Source of the DNA: Bacillota bacterium
Lineage (GTDB): Bacteria > Bacillota > Clostridia > Tissierellales > Sedimentibacteraceae
Direction: 5' to 3'
NCBI GenBank assembly: GCA_029239575.1
Contig: JARBUP010000029.1
Coordinates: 1 to 16,962, forward strand
DNA: 16,962 nucleotides
Of the stretch, positions 6,288 to 12,876 are shown in pieces. Under the pieces are notes generated by a model. That model was not told the origin of the DNA. It did no database searches and saw only the letters and a list, made by a program, of their open reading frames with translations. Numbering within the stretch: the stretch's first letter is position 1; the number at the start of each line of letters is the position of its first letter. The translations under genes were made by a program, and so were the position numbers.

Positions 6288-7444
6288 TATTTTAATTCAT
6301 TTGATTTTCTTGTAATTACTATTAGCATTGCCATACATGATAGCATTAAAATAGGAACTGAATAAAAAGCATTGTAAGAACCTATTACATCATTTAATAA
6401 TCCAATTAAATTAAAAAATATTACATATAAAACATTGCTTATGGTTGTTATTAAACCTATAGCAAATGAAGCATTTTGATTAAATGTTTTGTTCACTATT
6501 ACCATGAGAGTTGGGAAACCTACTGATAAGAAAAATCCTGATAATGATATTAATAATAGGCCTGATTCCCTTAAAAATAATCCTGTAAAAACTAAAAGTG
6601 AACCTAAGAATAAAAATATTTTTAACCCTCTTAAATCTCCTAATTTATTAATTATGAAACCACCTAAAAGTCTTCCTATGGCGAAACTTAAGAAAAATAT
6701 AGAAGCATATTTTCCAGCATCCGCAGGATTTAAGCCGTAAGATATTCTCATATATGTTATGAACCATGTTGTAATTGCAGCTTCACTTACTAATTCAAAT
6801 GTAACTACTGCTACAAACATATATATTAATGGATTTTTATAAAGATCTTTTTTTGCTTTTGCCCTATTTTCTACTACATGCATGTTTGGTGTTTTCATAA
6901 ACAAAGTTAATATAATGGATAATGCAAAGAAAATTCCCATGAAAGCATAAATAATTCTCCAAGTAACTCCATTAGATAGAAGATTACCATATGCGCTTTG
7001 TCCTGCAAAACTACCAACACCATACATGAAATGTGTTACATTCATTAAAATTACTTCAAATCCAATTGATAATACAGGAACCATGGAATCTACTGCAATA
7101 CTCAGTGAAGAACGCCCAATTCCAAACAAAAAATAAAATAATCCTAACTGAAAAATATTATTAGTAAAAGGAGCAATAAAAACTGATATGGTTGATATTA
7201 TGGAACCAAAAATGAAAACAAATTTGTGACCTTTTTTATCGCAAAGTAATCCACCAAGGAAACTTCCGATTACGCATCCCACTGTTCCCATGGATAAAAC
7301 TAAGCTTAATGTTGCATTATTTACTTTAAATTCTTCAAGGAAAAAAGGTATAAAATTACCCTTTGAAGTTTCAAAAAGTGCCATTGTAAAATATATATAA
7401 AATGCCGTAAAAATAAGATATATGTTTTTCTTATTTATTTTCAA
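6287..7444 (-). CDS. Major facilitator superfamily transporter
   Basis: A 385-residue inner-membrane protein with about twelve hydrophobic segments, which is normal for an MFS permease. The loop 2-3 signature appears as GGLLCDKKGHKF at 64-75. The N-terminal FETSKGNFIPFFLEEF and the PxxGFP-like region resemble sugar or drug porters, but the substrate is not predictable. The start is a TTG at 7444: GGAGG lies six bases upstream, and the first in-frame ATG (residue 21) would remove most of helix 1. It has its own promoter (7503-7531) with an inverted repeat in the leader. Its stop codon touches the outermost palindromic repeat of the GIY-YIG cassette. It is transcribed in the same direction as the M20 hydrolase but separated from it by a terminator. 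Confidence 0.88.
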   Translation of the reverse strand: MKINKKNIYLIFTAFYIYFTMALFETSKGNFIPFFLEEFKVNNATLSLVLSMGTVGCVIGSFLGGLLCDKKGHKFVFIFGSIISTISVFIAPFTNNIFQLGLFYFLFGIGRSSLSIAVDSMVPVLSIGFEVILMNVTHFMYGVGSFAGQSAYGNLLSNGVTWRIIYAFMGIFFALSIILTLFMKTPNMHVVENRAKAKKDLYKNPLIYMFVAVVTFELVSEAAITTWFITYMRISYGLNPADAGKYASIFFLSFAIGRLLGGFIINKLGDLRGLKIFLFLGSLLVFTGLFLRESGLLLISLSGFFLSVGFPTLMVIVNKTFNQNASFAIGLITTISNVLYVIFFNLIGLLNDVIGSYNAFYSVPILMLSCMAMLIVITRKSNELK

Positions 7445-7458
7445 AGTAAACCTCCAAA

Positions 7459-7493
7459 ATAGTAGTAATGTTAAATTAATTTATGACTACTAT
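7459..7493 (-). promoter_or_regulatory. Inverted repeat in the leader of the MFS gene
   Basis: ATAGTAGT (7459-7466) and ACTACTAT (7486-7493) are perfect 8-bp inverted repeats 19 bp apart. They sit between the predicted transcription start (about 7496) and the ribosome site. This could be a repressor operator or an RNA hairpin just ahead of GGAGG. Confidence 0.45.
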
Positions 7494-7502
7494 CGATTAT
7501 TG

Positions 7503-7531
7503 ATTTTATCATATTTAATATTTATAGTAAA
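7503..7531 (-). promoter_or_regulatory. Sigma-A promoter of the MFS gene
   Basis: On the minus strand, TTTACT (7526-7531) and TAAAAT (7503-7508) are separated by 17 bp. Confidence 0.6.
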
Positions 7532-7547
7532 GTAAAATGCAATTAAA

Positions 7548-7588
7548 AAAGACTGTATCACAATGCATATACAACGGATACAATCTTT
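7548..7588 (-). terminator. Intrinsic terminator of the M20 hydrolase gene
   Basis: The segments 7548-7559 and 7577-7588 form a 12-bp stem. On the minus strand one pair is a U-G wobble, whereas on the plus strand it would be a mismatch. On the minus strand it is followed by a T run (complement of 7545-7550). Confidence 0.75.
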
Positions 7589-7603
7589 ATTTACTTCTTA
7601 TTT

Positions 7604-8719
7604 TTAAAGTTCAATAAGACCTTTGAAAAGTTCTACAGGTGTTTCTATTAGTTCATCTCTAAAATCAAATTCATTAGTATGAACATGTGGATAATCAATT
7701 CCGTTTCCAATATAACAAATTGAACCTTTTGTCAGCTTTGTATAATATCCAAAATCCTCTGAACCACGGAATGCTTCAGTGAATTCATTTAATAAAATTC
7801 CTTTTTCTTTGCAAACTTTGCGAATATTATCATTTGTTTCTTTGTGGTTTGAAGTTTCAGGGAAATAATCCTGATATTCAAAACTCACCTTTAAGCCATA
7901 TTTTTCAGCTTCTGACTTAGCTATATCTTCAAGATTTTTTTGAAGCGCATCCATTTCCTTTTCATATAGGGCACGGATTGTCATTGAAACTTCACCTTTG
8001 CTTGCAGACATACCAAATGCTTTTTTACCTACATTAATATTTACTACAGTGCTTAATATAATTCCTTCATTTTTCTCAGGAGATATAAAATCAGGAATTG
8101 CTCTTACTATTTCAGCAATTGCAAATGAAGGATTTTTTCCTGTTTCAGGCTGACTAGCATGTGCAGGGGAGCCTTCTAATTTTATTGTCATTCCTTTTGA
8201 AGAGCAATTGCTTGTACCATCTATTATATTAACAGAATTATACTCAAATCCACTCATGCTATGAAATGCATAAATTTCTTCAATATTACATTCTTTAATA
8301 AATGATTGACAATATACAGCGCCGTCTCCTATTTCTTCAGCATGCTGGAATAAGAAATAAACATTTTTGTCAGCACCGTTTTGGTCTACTTCAAGTGCTA
8401 ATCCACATAATCCTGCAGCATGTCCGTCATGTCCACACTGATGGGCAACACCGGGGAATTTTGATTTATAAGGCAAATCAGTAATTTCATTAAAAGGAAG
8501 AGCATCAAAATCAGCACGAAATGCTATGTTTTTTTTATTTTCACCTGCTTTGTAAATAGCATAGAACCAAAGTCCTTTGTCAACTATTTCAAGCTTTGTA
8601 TGTTTTTTTAGAAATTCTATTAAATGTGCTTTTGACCAAACCTCTTCATTTGATAGTTCTGGATGTTCATGTAATTCATGACGTAATTGTTTTGCTAATT
8701 CAAAATTTCTTGATTTCAT
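7604..8719 (-). CDS. M20-family metallo-amidohydrolase (aminoacylase/peptidase type)
   Basis: A 371-residue cytoplasmic hydrolase of the M20D group, which removes acyl or aminoacyl groups from N-acylated amino acids or small peptides using two metal ions. The N-terminal LRHELHEHPELSNEE is typical. Metal-site motifs are HQCGHDGHAA (93-102, with C95 and H97), HAEE (126-129), H153 in AFHSMSG and H347 in HVHTNEFDF. The dimerisation-domain motif PAHASQPETGKNPS lies at about 185-198, and FRGSEDFGYY near the C-terminus. GGAGG precedes the ATG by about ten bases. It is transcribed alone. A near-consensus sigma-54 promoter upstream suggests control by an enhancer-binding activator, fitting amino-acid or peptide catabolism. 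The exact substrate is unknown. Confidence 0.93.
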   Translation of the reverse strand: MKSRNFELAKQLRHELHEHPELSNEEVWSKAHLIEFLKKHTKLEIVDKGLWFYAIYKAGENKKNIAFRADFDALPFNEITDLPYKSKFPGVAHQCGHDGHAAGLCGLALEVDQNGADKNVYFLFQHAEEIGDGAVYCQSFIKECNIEEIYAFHSMSGFEYNSVNIIDGTSNCSSKGMTIKLEGSPAHASQPETGKNPSFAIAEIVRAIPDFISPEKNEGIILSTVVNINVGKKAFGMSASKGEVSMTIRALYEKEMDALQKNLEDIAKSEAEKYGLKVSFEYQDYFPETSNHKETNDNIRKVCKEKGILLNEFTEAFRGSEDFGYYTKLTKGSICYIGNGIDYPHVHTNEFDFRDELIETPVELFKGLIEL

Positions 8720-8773
8720 TTATATAAATCCTCCAAATTCTATTTAAAAAATTAATTTAACATAAAATATTAT

Positions 8774-8789
8774 TGCAATTATTGTGCCA
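8774..8789 (-). promoter_or_regulatory. Sigma-54 promoter of the M20 hydrolase gene
   Basis: The minus strand reads TGGCACAATAATTGCA. This is TGGCAC, five bases, then TTGCA, with GG and GC exactly ten bases apart as required for -24/-12 promoters. Predicted +1 is near 8763, leaving a 44-nt leader. Such promoters need an enhancer-binding ATPase, which is not encoded in the window. Confidence 0.75.
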
Positions 8790-9047
8790 TATTTTATAGT
8801 TGTTTGAAGATTTAAGTTTCTATATAATTTAAATAGAATTTTAGCGTTATATTATTTAAAATTTTTAAAAATTATAGTGGTACTTTTAAAAAATTTTAAT
8901 GATGTAAAAATTATTTTACAACTTATATCTAAGATTATAAAAAATGATTTATTAATATCATTCCTATTCACATTAATTGAAATATAAATTTTAAAAAATG
9001 TTTTTTATACTATGATTAAAACCCAATAAATTAGATTTCTGCTGATT

Positions 9048-9120
9048 GTCATGCTGATTGATAGCGAAGGATTCCTATAATTTCAATGTTTAAGATTCTT
9101 CGCTGCCGCTCAGAATGACA
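9048..9120. repeat. Tail-to-tail pair of dispersed repeat units
   Basis: A right-hand unit GTCATGCTGATTG...GAAGGATTCCT (9048-9076) and a left-hand unit AAGATTCTTC...AGAATGACA (9092-9120) are arranged back to back, 15 bp apart. This is the opposite order to the pairs near the GIY-YIG gene. The first unit has the long GATTGATAGCG centre. Confidence 0.75.
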
Positions 9121-9161
9121 TATATGTACTTTATTGGATTGTAGGTACATTATAATTTAAA

Positions 9162-9190
9162 TTGACTTCTTTTAAATAAATGTCTAAAAT
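9162..9190 (+). promoter_or_regulatory. Sigma-A promoter of the GNAT gene
   Basis: TTGACT (9162-9167) and TAAAAT (9185-9190) are separated by 17 bp, about 40 bp before the start codon. Confidence 0.65.
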
Positions 9191-9230
9191 AAAGGTTATA
9201 TTGATATTTTTATATTGAAAGGGAAATGAA

Positions 9231-9779
9231 ATGCAAACAAGTTATGAAACTGATAGATTATATTTAAGAATACTAAAACCCATATATGGAAGAGCAGTTT
9301 TAGATTATTATAAAAGAAATAAATATTTTTTAAAAGAATGGGATCCAAAGCATGATGATGATTTTTATACAGCATCATATCAAAAGGCAGTGCTTAGAAA
9401 TGAATACGGATATTTTAAAAATAAAAGTTTAGTTAGATTTTGGATAATAAAAAAAGAAGATAACAAAATTATTGGTAATGTATGCTTTAGCAATATAGTT
9501 ATGGGAAATTTCAAATCTTGTTTTTTGGGATATAAATTAGATAAGGATGAAATAAACAAAGGGTATATGACTGAAGCAATAAAAAAGGCAGTGCAAATTA
9601 TGTTTGATGATTTAGGGCTTCATAGAGTTGAAGTAAATATAATACCTCGAAATGATCGTTCATTAAAAGTAATGGAAAAACTAAAATTTGAAAGAGAAGG
9701 ATTTTCAAAACGATATTTGGAAATAAGCGGAGTATGGGAGGACCATATACATTTTGCTACTTACAATGATGAATTATAA
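9231..9779 (+). CDS. GNAT N-acetyltransferase, RimJ/RimL-like
   Basis: A 182-residue acetyl-CoA-dependent acetyltransferase of the RimJ/RimL type, the group that acetylates ribosomal protein N-termini or small amines. The N-terminal TDRLYLRILKP and the acetyl-CoA pyrophosphate loop NKGYMTEA (109-116) are visible. They are followed by the strand and helix LGLHRVEVNIIPRNDRSLKVMEKLKF (128-153), in which N141 and S144 are usually conserved, and a C-terminal GVWEDHIHFA. The loop lacks the classical QxxGxG arginine/glutamine start, which is common in this branch. AAAGGGAA lies just before ATG 9231; a nearby ATG at 9226 is out of frame. It has its own promoter. The acceptor substrate is not predictable. 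Confidence 0.88.
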   Translation: MQTSYETDRLYLRILKPIYGRAVLDYYKRNKYFLKEWDPKHDDDFYTASYQKAVLRNEYGYFKNKSLVRFWIIKKEDNKIIGNVCFSNIVMGNFKSCFLGYKLDKDEINKGYMTEAIKKAVQIMFDDLGLHRVEVNIIPRNDRSLKVMEKLKFEREGFSKRYLEISGVWEDHIHFATYNDEL

Positions 9780-9782
9780 GTA

Positions 9783-9811
9783 TTGTAAAAATATTATAAA
9801 ATAGGTATACT
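9783..9811 (+). promoter_or_regulatory. Sigma-A promoter of the folD-ltaE unit
   Basis: TTGTAA (9783-9788) and TATACT (9806-9811) are separated by 17 bp, 40 bp before the folD start. No terminator is evident after the GNAT gene, so read-through is also possible. Confidence 0.6.
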
Positions 9812-9850
9812 ATAAGTAAGAATTTAAAATATAATGATACGGGGTAACAA

Positions 9851-10714
9851 ATGGAAAAAGTTATTAAGGGAAAACCTGTAGCTGATGCTTTGACTCTTTT
9901 AGTAAAAGATGAAGTTGAAAAGTTAAAAGAAAATAATATTTTACCAAAGCTAAAGATCGTCAGAGTCGGCGAAAGAGAAGATGATAAAGCATATGAAAGA
10001 GCAGCATTAAAAAGAATGGATTCTTGCGGAATATTACATGAAGTTTTAGTTCTTTCGGTAGATATAACACAAAATGAATTTATAAAAGAACTTAAAAGTG
10101 TAAATGATGATGAAAGCGTTCACGGTATATTGCTGTTTAGACCTCTTCCAAAACAAATAAGTGAAGATGTTGTAAAATACGTAATTGACCCATCTAAGGA
10201 TATTGATTGCTTTAATCCAGTAAATGTTGCTAAAATAATGGAAGGTGATGTTAATGGATTTGAACCATGCACTGCTAAAGCAGCAATGGAAATGTTGAAA
10301 TTTTATGATGTTAAACTAAAAGGTAAAAAAGCTGCTGTAGTAGGTCGCTCCATGGTAGTTGGAAGGCCTGTATCTTTAATGCTTTTAAAAGAAGATGCAA
10401 CTGTGACAATATGCCATTCCAAAACAGAAAATTTAGCAGAAGTAACATCACAAGCTGACATAGTAATTGCAGCTGTGGGTAAATCTAAAATGATAACAAG
10501 TGATTTTATAAAAGAAGGTGCAGTAGTAATTGATGTTGGTATAAATGTTGATGAAGAAGGCAATATGTCAGGTGACGTAAATTTTGATGATTGTTTAAAC
10601 AAAGCATCTCTAATATCACCTGTTCCTGCAGGTGTTGGTTCTGTAACAACAGCAGTATTAGCATCACATGTTTTGAAAGCATGCAAATTATTAACTAAAA
10701 AACTTGGTATCTAA
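9851..10714 (+). CDS. folD: FolD-family methylenetetrahydrofolate dehydrogenase/cyclohydrolase, divergent
   Basis: FolD interconverts 5,10-methylene-, methenyl- and 10-formyl-tetrahydrofolate with NAD(P). At 287 residues it is of normal length. The nucleotide-binding half is clear: GKKAAVVGRSMVVGRPVSLM, HSKT, VGKSKMI and GAVVIDVGIN. The catalytic half departs from the textbook motifs. The usual YxxxK (Lys54 in E. coli) is YERAALK, with alanine at the Lys position and a lysine two residues later. VQLPLP is LFRPLP, DVDGFHP is DIDCFNP, and PVPGGVGPMT is PVPAGVGSVT. I recall clostridial FolD-like proteins with a YERGALKR pattern, so this is probably a lineage variant, but cyclohydrolase activity should not be assumed. 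Threonine aldolase follows 18 bp downstream behind AGGAGG. Confidence 0.85.
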   Translation: MEKVIKGKPVADALTLLVKDEVEKLKENNILPKLKIVRVGEREDDKAYERAALKRMDSCGILHEVLVLSVDITQNEFIKELKSVNDDESVHGILLFRPLPKQISEDVVKYVIDPSKDIDCFNPVNVAKIMEGDVNGFEPCTAKAAMEMLKFYDVKLKGKKAAVVGRSMVVGRPVSLMLLKEDATVTICHSKTENLAEVTSQADIVIAAVGKSKMITSDFIKEGAVVIDVGINVDEEGNMSGDVNFDDCLNKASLISPVPAGVGSVTTAVLASHVLKACKLLTKKLGI

Positions 10715-10732
10715 AACCAATAGGAGGATATT

Positions 10733-11755
10733 ATGAAATTTATTGATTTAAGAAGTGATACAGTTACACAACCAACGGATGAAATGAGACAAGCAATGGC
10801 AAATGCTGAAGTTGGAGATGATGTTTATAATGATGATCCTACAGTAAATATGCTACAAGAATTAGCAGCAAAAAAAGTTGGAAAAGAAGCTGCTTTATTT
10901 GTGCCAAGCGGAACATTCGGAAATCAATTAGCACTTTTAACTCACGCAAGAAGAGGACAGGAAGTTATTATAGGTAAAAACAACCATATAGTTGTTCACG
11001 AAGTTGGTGCTGCTGCGGTAATTCCAGGTGTTCAGTTAAGAACACTTGAAACTATAAATGGAGCGATGGATCCTAAACAAGTTGAAAAAGCTATTAGGTC
11101 TGATGATATACATGAACCAGAAACTGGATTAATATGTGTAGAAAATGCACATGGTTGCGGAAGTGTAGTTTCAGTTGAAAATTTAATGGAAATAAAAAAT
11201 ATTGCAGAAAAACATTCAATTCCAGTTCACTTGGATGGAGCAAGAATTTTTAATGCAGCAACATCATTGAATGTTGATGCTAAAGATATAACAGCATGTG
11301 CTGACTCTGTTATGTTTTGTTTATCAAAGGGATTAGCAGCTCCTGTTGGTTCAATTTTAGCAGGAGATAAAAAATTTATAGATAGAGCAAGAAAAAATAG
11401 AAAGTTAATGGGCGGCGGCATGAGACAAGCTGGAATACTTGCAGCAGCAGGAATTATAGCTTTAGAAAAAATGACTTTAAGACTTAATGACGACCATGAA
11501 AATGCAAAATATTTCGCTGAAGAATTATCAAAATTAAATGGTGTTACTGTTAAAAAAGACAGACTTGATATAGACATGATTTTCTTCGAAATGGGAGAAG
11601 ATATAATACAAGAAAAGTTATTAATAGAAAAACTTTTTGAAAAGAATATAAAAATAAGCGGGAAAGAAGACGGTGAATATCGTTTTGTAACACATGTAGG
11701 AGTTACAAAAGAGGATATTGATTTTGTTATAAATAGTATTAAAGAACTTATGTAA
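10733..11755 (+). CDS. ltaE: Low-specificity L-threonine aldolase family enzyme
   Basis: A 340-residue cytoplasmic PLP enzyme that cleaves L-threonine or L-allo-threonine to glycine and acetaldehyde. The N-terminal DLRSDTVTQPT is a hallmark. The phosphate-binding SGTFGNQ is at 59-65, the PLP-contacting LDGAR at 167-171 (Asp168, Arg171), and the Schiff-base lysine is K199 in CLSKGLAAPVGS. ENAHGCGS (137-144) replaces the commoner ENTHN form. AGGAGGATATT precedes the ATG. It is co-oriented and closely spaced with folD, so glycine release and folate-bound one-carbon handling are probably co-expressed. No clear terminator separates it from the GntR gene 52 bp downstream, so the three may be one transcript. 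Stereospecificity cannot be told from sequence. Confidence 0.93.
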   Translation: MKFIDLRSDTVTQPTDEMRQAMANAEVGDDVYNDDPTVNMLQELAAKKVGKEAALFVPSGTFGNQLALLTHARRGQEVIIGKNNHIVVHEVGAAAVIPGVQLRTLETINGAMDPKQVEKAIRSDDIHEPETGLICVENAHGCGSVVSVENLMEIKNIAEKHSIPVHLDGARIFNAATSLNVDAKDITACADSVMFCLSKGLAAPVGSILAGDKKFIDRARKNRKLMGGGMRQAGILAAAGIIALEKMTLRLNDDHENAKYFAEELSKLNGVTVKKDRLDIDMIFFEMGEDIIQEKLLIEKLFEKNIKISGKEDGEYRFVTHVGVTKEDIDFVINSIKELM

Positions 11756-11807
11756 TAATATTTTATACCATAACAAAATTAATACTGCTTTTAAGAAAGA
11801 GAGAAAT

Positions 11808-12515
11808 ATGGAAAACATACAACCGATAAAAAGCAAAAAAGCTTATATGCAAATAGTTGATGGTATTATAAATCTCATAACACAAAATAAAATTGAATAT
11901 GGAGATAAATTATATTCGGAGCCTGAGTTAACAAGCATGTTAAATGTTAGCAGACCAACTTTAAGAGAAGCACTTCGAGTGTTAGAATTTTTAGGTATTG
12001 TTACTGTTAGTCCAAGAAAAGGAATTAGAATTAATAAACCTGAAAGTACGGATAGCTACATGCCTTTAATCTATGTACTAATGTTTGAAAAAACTTCAGA
12101 TTTAGAATTATTTGAACTAAGGAGATCTCTTCAAATTTCCATGTCAGAGTTAGCTGCTAAAAACAGAACTGAAGAAGATTTAAAAGAATTACAAAAAATT
12201 ATAGAAAAAAATAAAGCCCATATAAATGATGAATATGAGATATTTGCACAACTTGATTATGAATTCCATTTACAAGTTGTAAAATGCTCTGGGAATTCCA
12301 TGTGCTTAAAACTTATGGAAACATTAAATATTTTGATGAAAAAACAAATGGTGGACATTATATATAATTTGCCTAAAGAAAAAAGAAGTGATACTGTATA
12401 TTATCATACAAAAGTTTATGAAAATATAAGGGATCAAAAACCTATGGAAGCAATGAAAAGAATGTATGAACATTTGGAAAGGCCTTATGAATTTTATAAA
12501 AACAAAACAAAATAA
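11808..12515 (+). CDS. FadR-subfamily GntR transcriptional regulator
   Basis: A 235-residue DNA-binding regulator. The N-terminal winged helix (about 10-76) contains the GntR signature YSEPELTSMLNVSRPTLREALRVLEFLGIV. The C-terminal FCD ligand-binding domain (about 95-225) shows the expected metal ligands D150, H154, H200 and H222, suggesting a carboxylate effector held through a metal. Relatives such as LldR, GlcC and PdhR respond to organic acids. The start follows AAGAGAGA. The gene sits directly upstream of the gltS-type gene and ends at a strong terminator. A 19-bp palindrome-centred site found at both the gltS promoter and the upstream oxidase/Etf promoter is a candidate operator for it, which is inference. 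No copy is seen ahead of this gene itself. Confidence 0.92.
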   Translation: MENIQPIKSKKAYMQIVDGIINLITQNKIEYGDKLYSEPELTSMLNVSRPTLREALRVLEFLGIVTVSPRKGIRINKPESTDSYMPLIYVLMFEKTSDLELFELRRSLQISMSELAAKNRTEEDLKELQKIIEKNKAHINDEYEIFAQLDYEFHLQVVKCSGNSMCLKLMETLNILMKKQMVDIIYNLPKEKRSDTVYYHTKVYENIRDQKPMEAMKRMYEHLERPYEFYKNKTK

Positions 12516-12525
12516 GGTTAAGTAT

Positions 12526-12560
12526 AAAAATAGAGTTGTATTAAAAGCAACTCTATTTTT
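12526..12560 (+). terminator. Intrinsic terminator after the GntR gene
   Basis: AAAAATAGAGTTG (12526-12538) and CAACTCTATTTTT (12548-12560) form a 13-bp stem with a nine-base loop, and the T tract is part of the stem. Confidence 0.85.
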
Positions 12561-12586
12561 ATGCAGCAAATTAGGAATACAAATTA

Positions 12587-12615
12587 TTGACTGATTATGG
12601 AAAGGATGCTATAAT
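12587..12615 (+). promoter_or_regulatory. Sigma-A promoter of the gltS-type gene
   Basis: TTGACT (12587-12592) and TATAAT (12610-12615) are separated by 17 bp. The predicted start near 12622 leaves a long leader of about 255 nt before the ribosome site at 12863-12869. Confidence 0.8.
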
Positions 12616-12626
12616 ATGATTAAATG

Positions 12627-12645
12627 AATTCAGTTAACTAATTAA
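12627..12645 (-). promoter_or_regulatory. Candidate operator copy 1 (19-bp site at the gltS promoter)
   Basis: The minus strand reads TTAATTAGTTAACTGAATT, identical over 19 bases to plus-strand 14271-14289. Its core AGTTAACT is a perfect palindrome with the GT..AC spacing typical of FadR-subfamily operators. It sits about five bases after the predicted transcription start, a blocking position. Confidence 0.6.
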
Positions 12646-12655
12646 GTTGAATGAA

Positions 12656-12671
12656 ATGAAAACGTTATGTT
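12656..12671 (+). promoter_or_regulatory. Possible CcpA cre-like site
   Basis: ATGAAAACGTTATGTT agrees with the catabolite-responsive consensus WTGNAARCGNWWWCAW at all but two defined positions. It lies in the gltS leader, downstream of the predicted start. In AT-rich DNA such matches can arise by chance. Confidence 0.3.
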
Positions 12672-12722
12672 ACTAAATTAACAAATATATTTATGCTAAT
12701 TTATTGACTATGAATAGTTTTT

Positions 12723-12769
12723 AATTGCATTTTAATGAATGCAATTTTAAAAAATATTAAGGCGGTGAT
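12723..12769 (+). promoter_or_regulatory. Leader hairpin and orphan ribosome-site-like sequence of gltS
   Basis: AATTGCATT (12723-12731) pairs with AATGCAATT (12738-12746) around a six-base loop. It is followed by AAGGCGGTGAT (12759-12769), which matches the anti-16S consensus AAGGAGGTGAT at ten of eleven positions. Yet no sensible gene starts after it: the nearest GTG frame ends after three codons. This may be a relic or part of a leader switch. Confidence 0.35.
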
Positions 12770-12876
12770 AAAGTAAATATAAATATTTTGAAATAATTTT
12801 GCTCTTTTTAGGAAGTTAAAGATTTAAAAATGTACATATTCTTACTAATTCAATAATAATCTAAGGAGGATTTTCA

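Larger units (their letters stand above)
8720..9230. other. Long AT-rich divergent intergenic region
   Basis: About 510 bp with no convincing ORF, between the divergent M20 and GNAT genes. It holds the sigma-54 promoter (8774-8789), AT-only inverted repeats near 8857-8900, a palindrome GTAAAAATTATTTTAC (8904-8919), a back-to-back pair of dispersed repeat units (9048-9120) and the GNAT promoter (9162-9190). The 8904 palindrome lies about 140 bp upstream of the sigma-54 start and could be an activator site, but this is weak. Confidence 0.6.

Noticed and set aside
8857..8900. AT-only inverted repeats in the 8720-9230 gap as a structured RNA or origin
   Set aside because: The arms are composed almost entirely of A and T runs, which pair easily by chance in this background. 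No DnaA-box-like cluster is seen.
10303..10686. 127-codon minus-strand ORF inside folD
   Set aside because: It is a shadow frame of a clear plus-strand gene, with low-complexity Ser/Thr/Pro-rich translation and no ribosome site.
12735..12776. 13-codon ORF (start MNAILKN) in the gltS leader
   Set aside because: No ribosome site precedes its ATG and the composition is that of random AT-rich DNA. Kept only as a note under the leader finding.
12830..12856. Eight-codon ORF (MYIFLLIQ) before gltS
   Set aside because: The nearest purine-rich stretch is too far upstream, and the length is within chance expectation.
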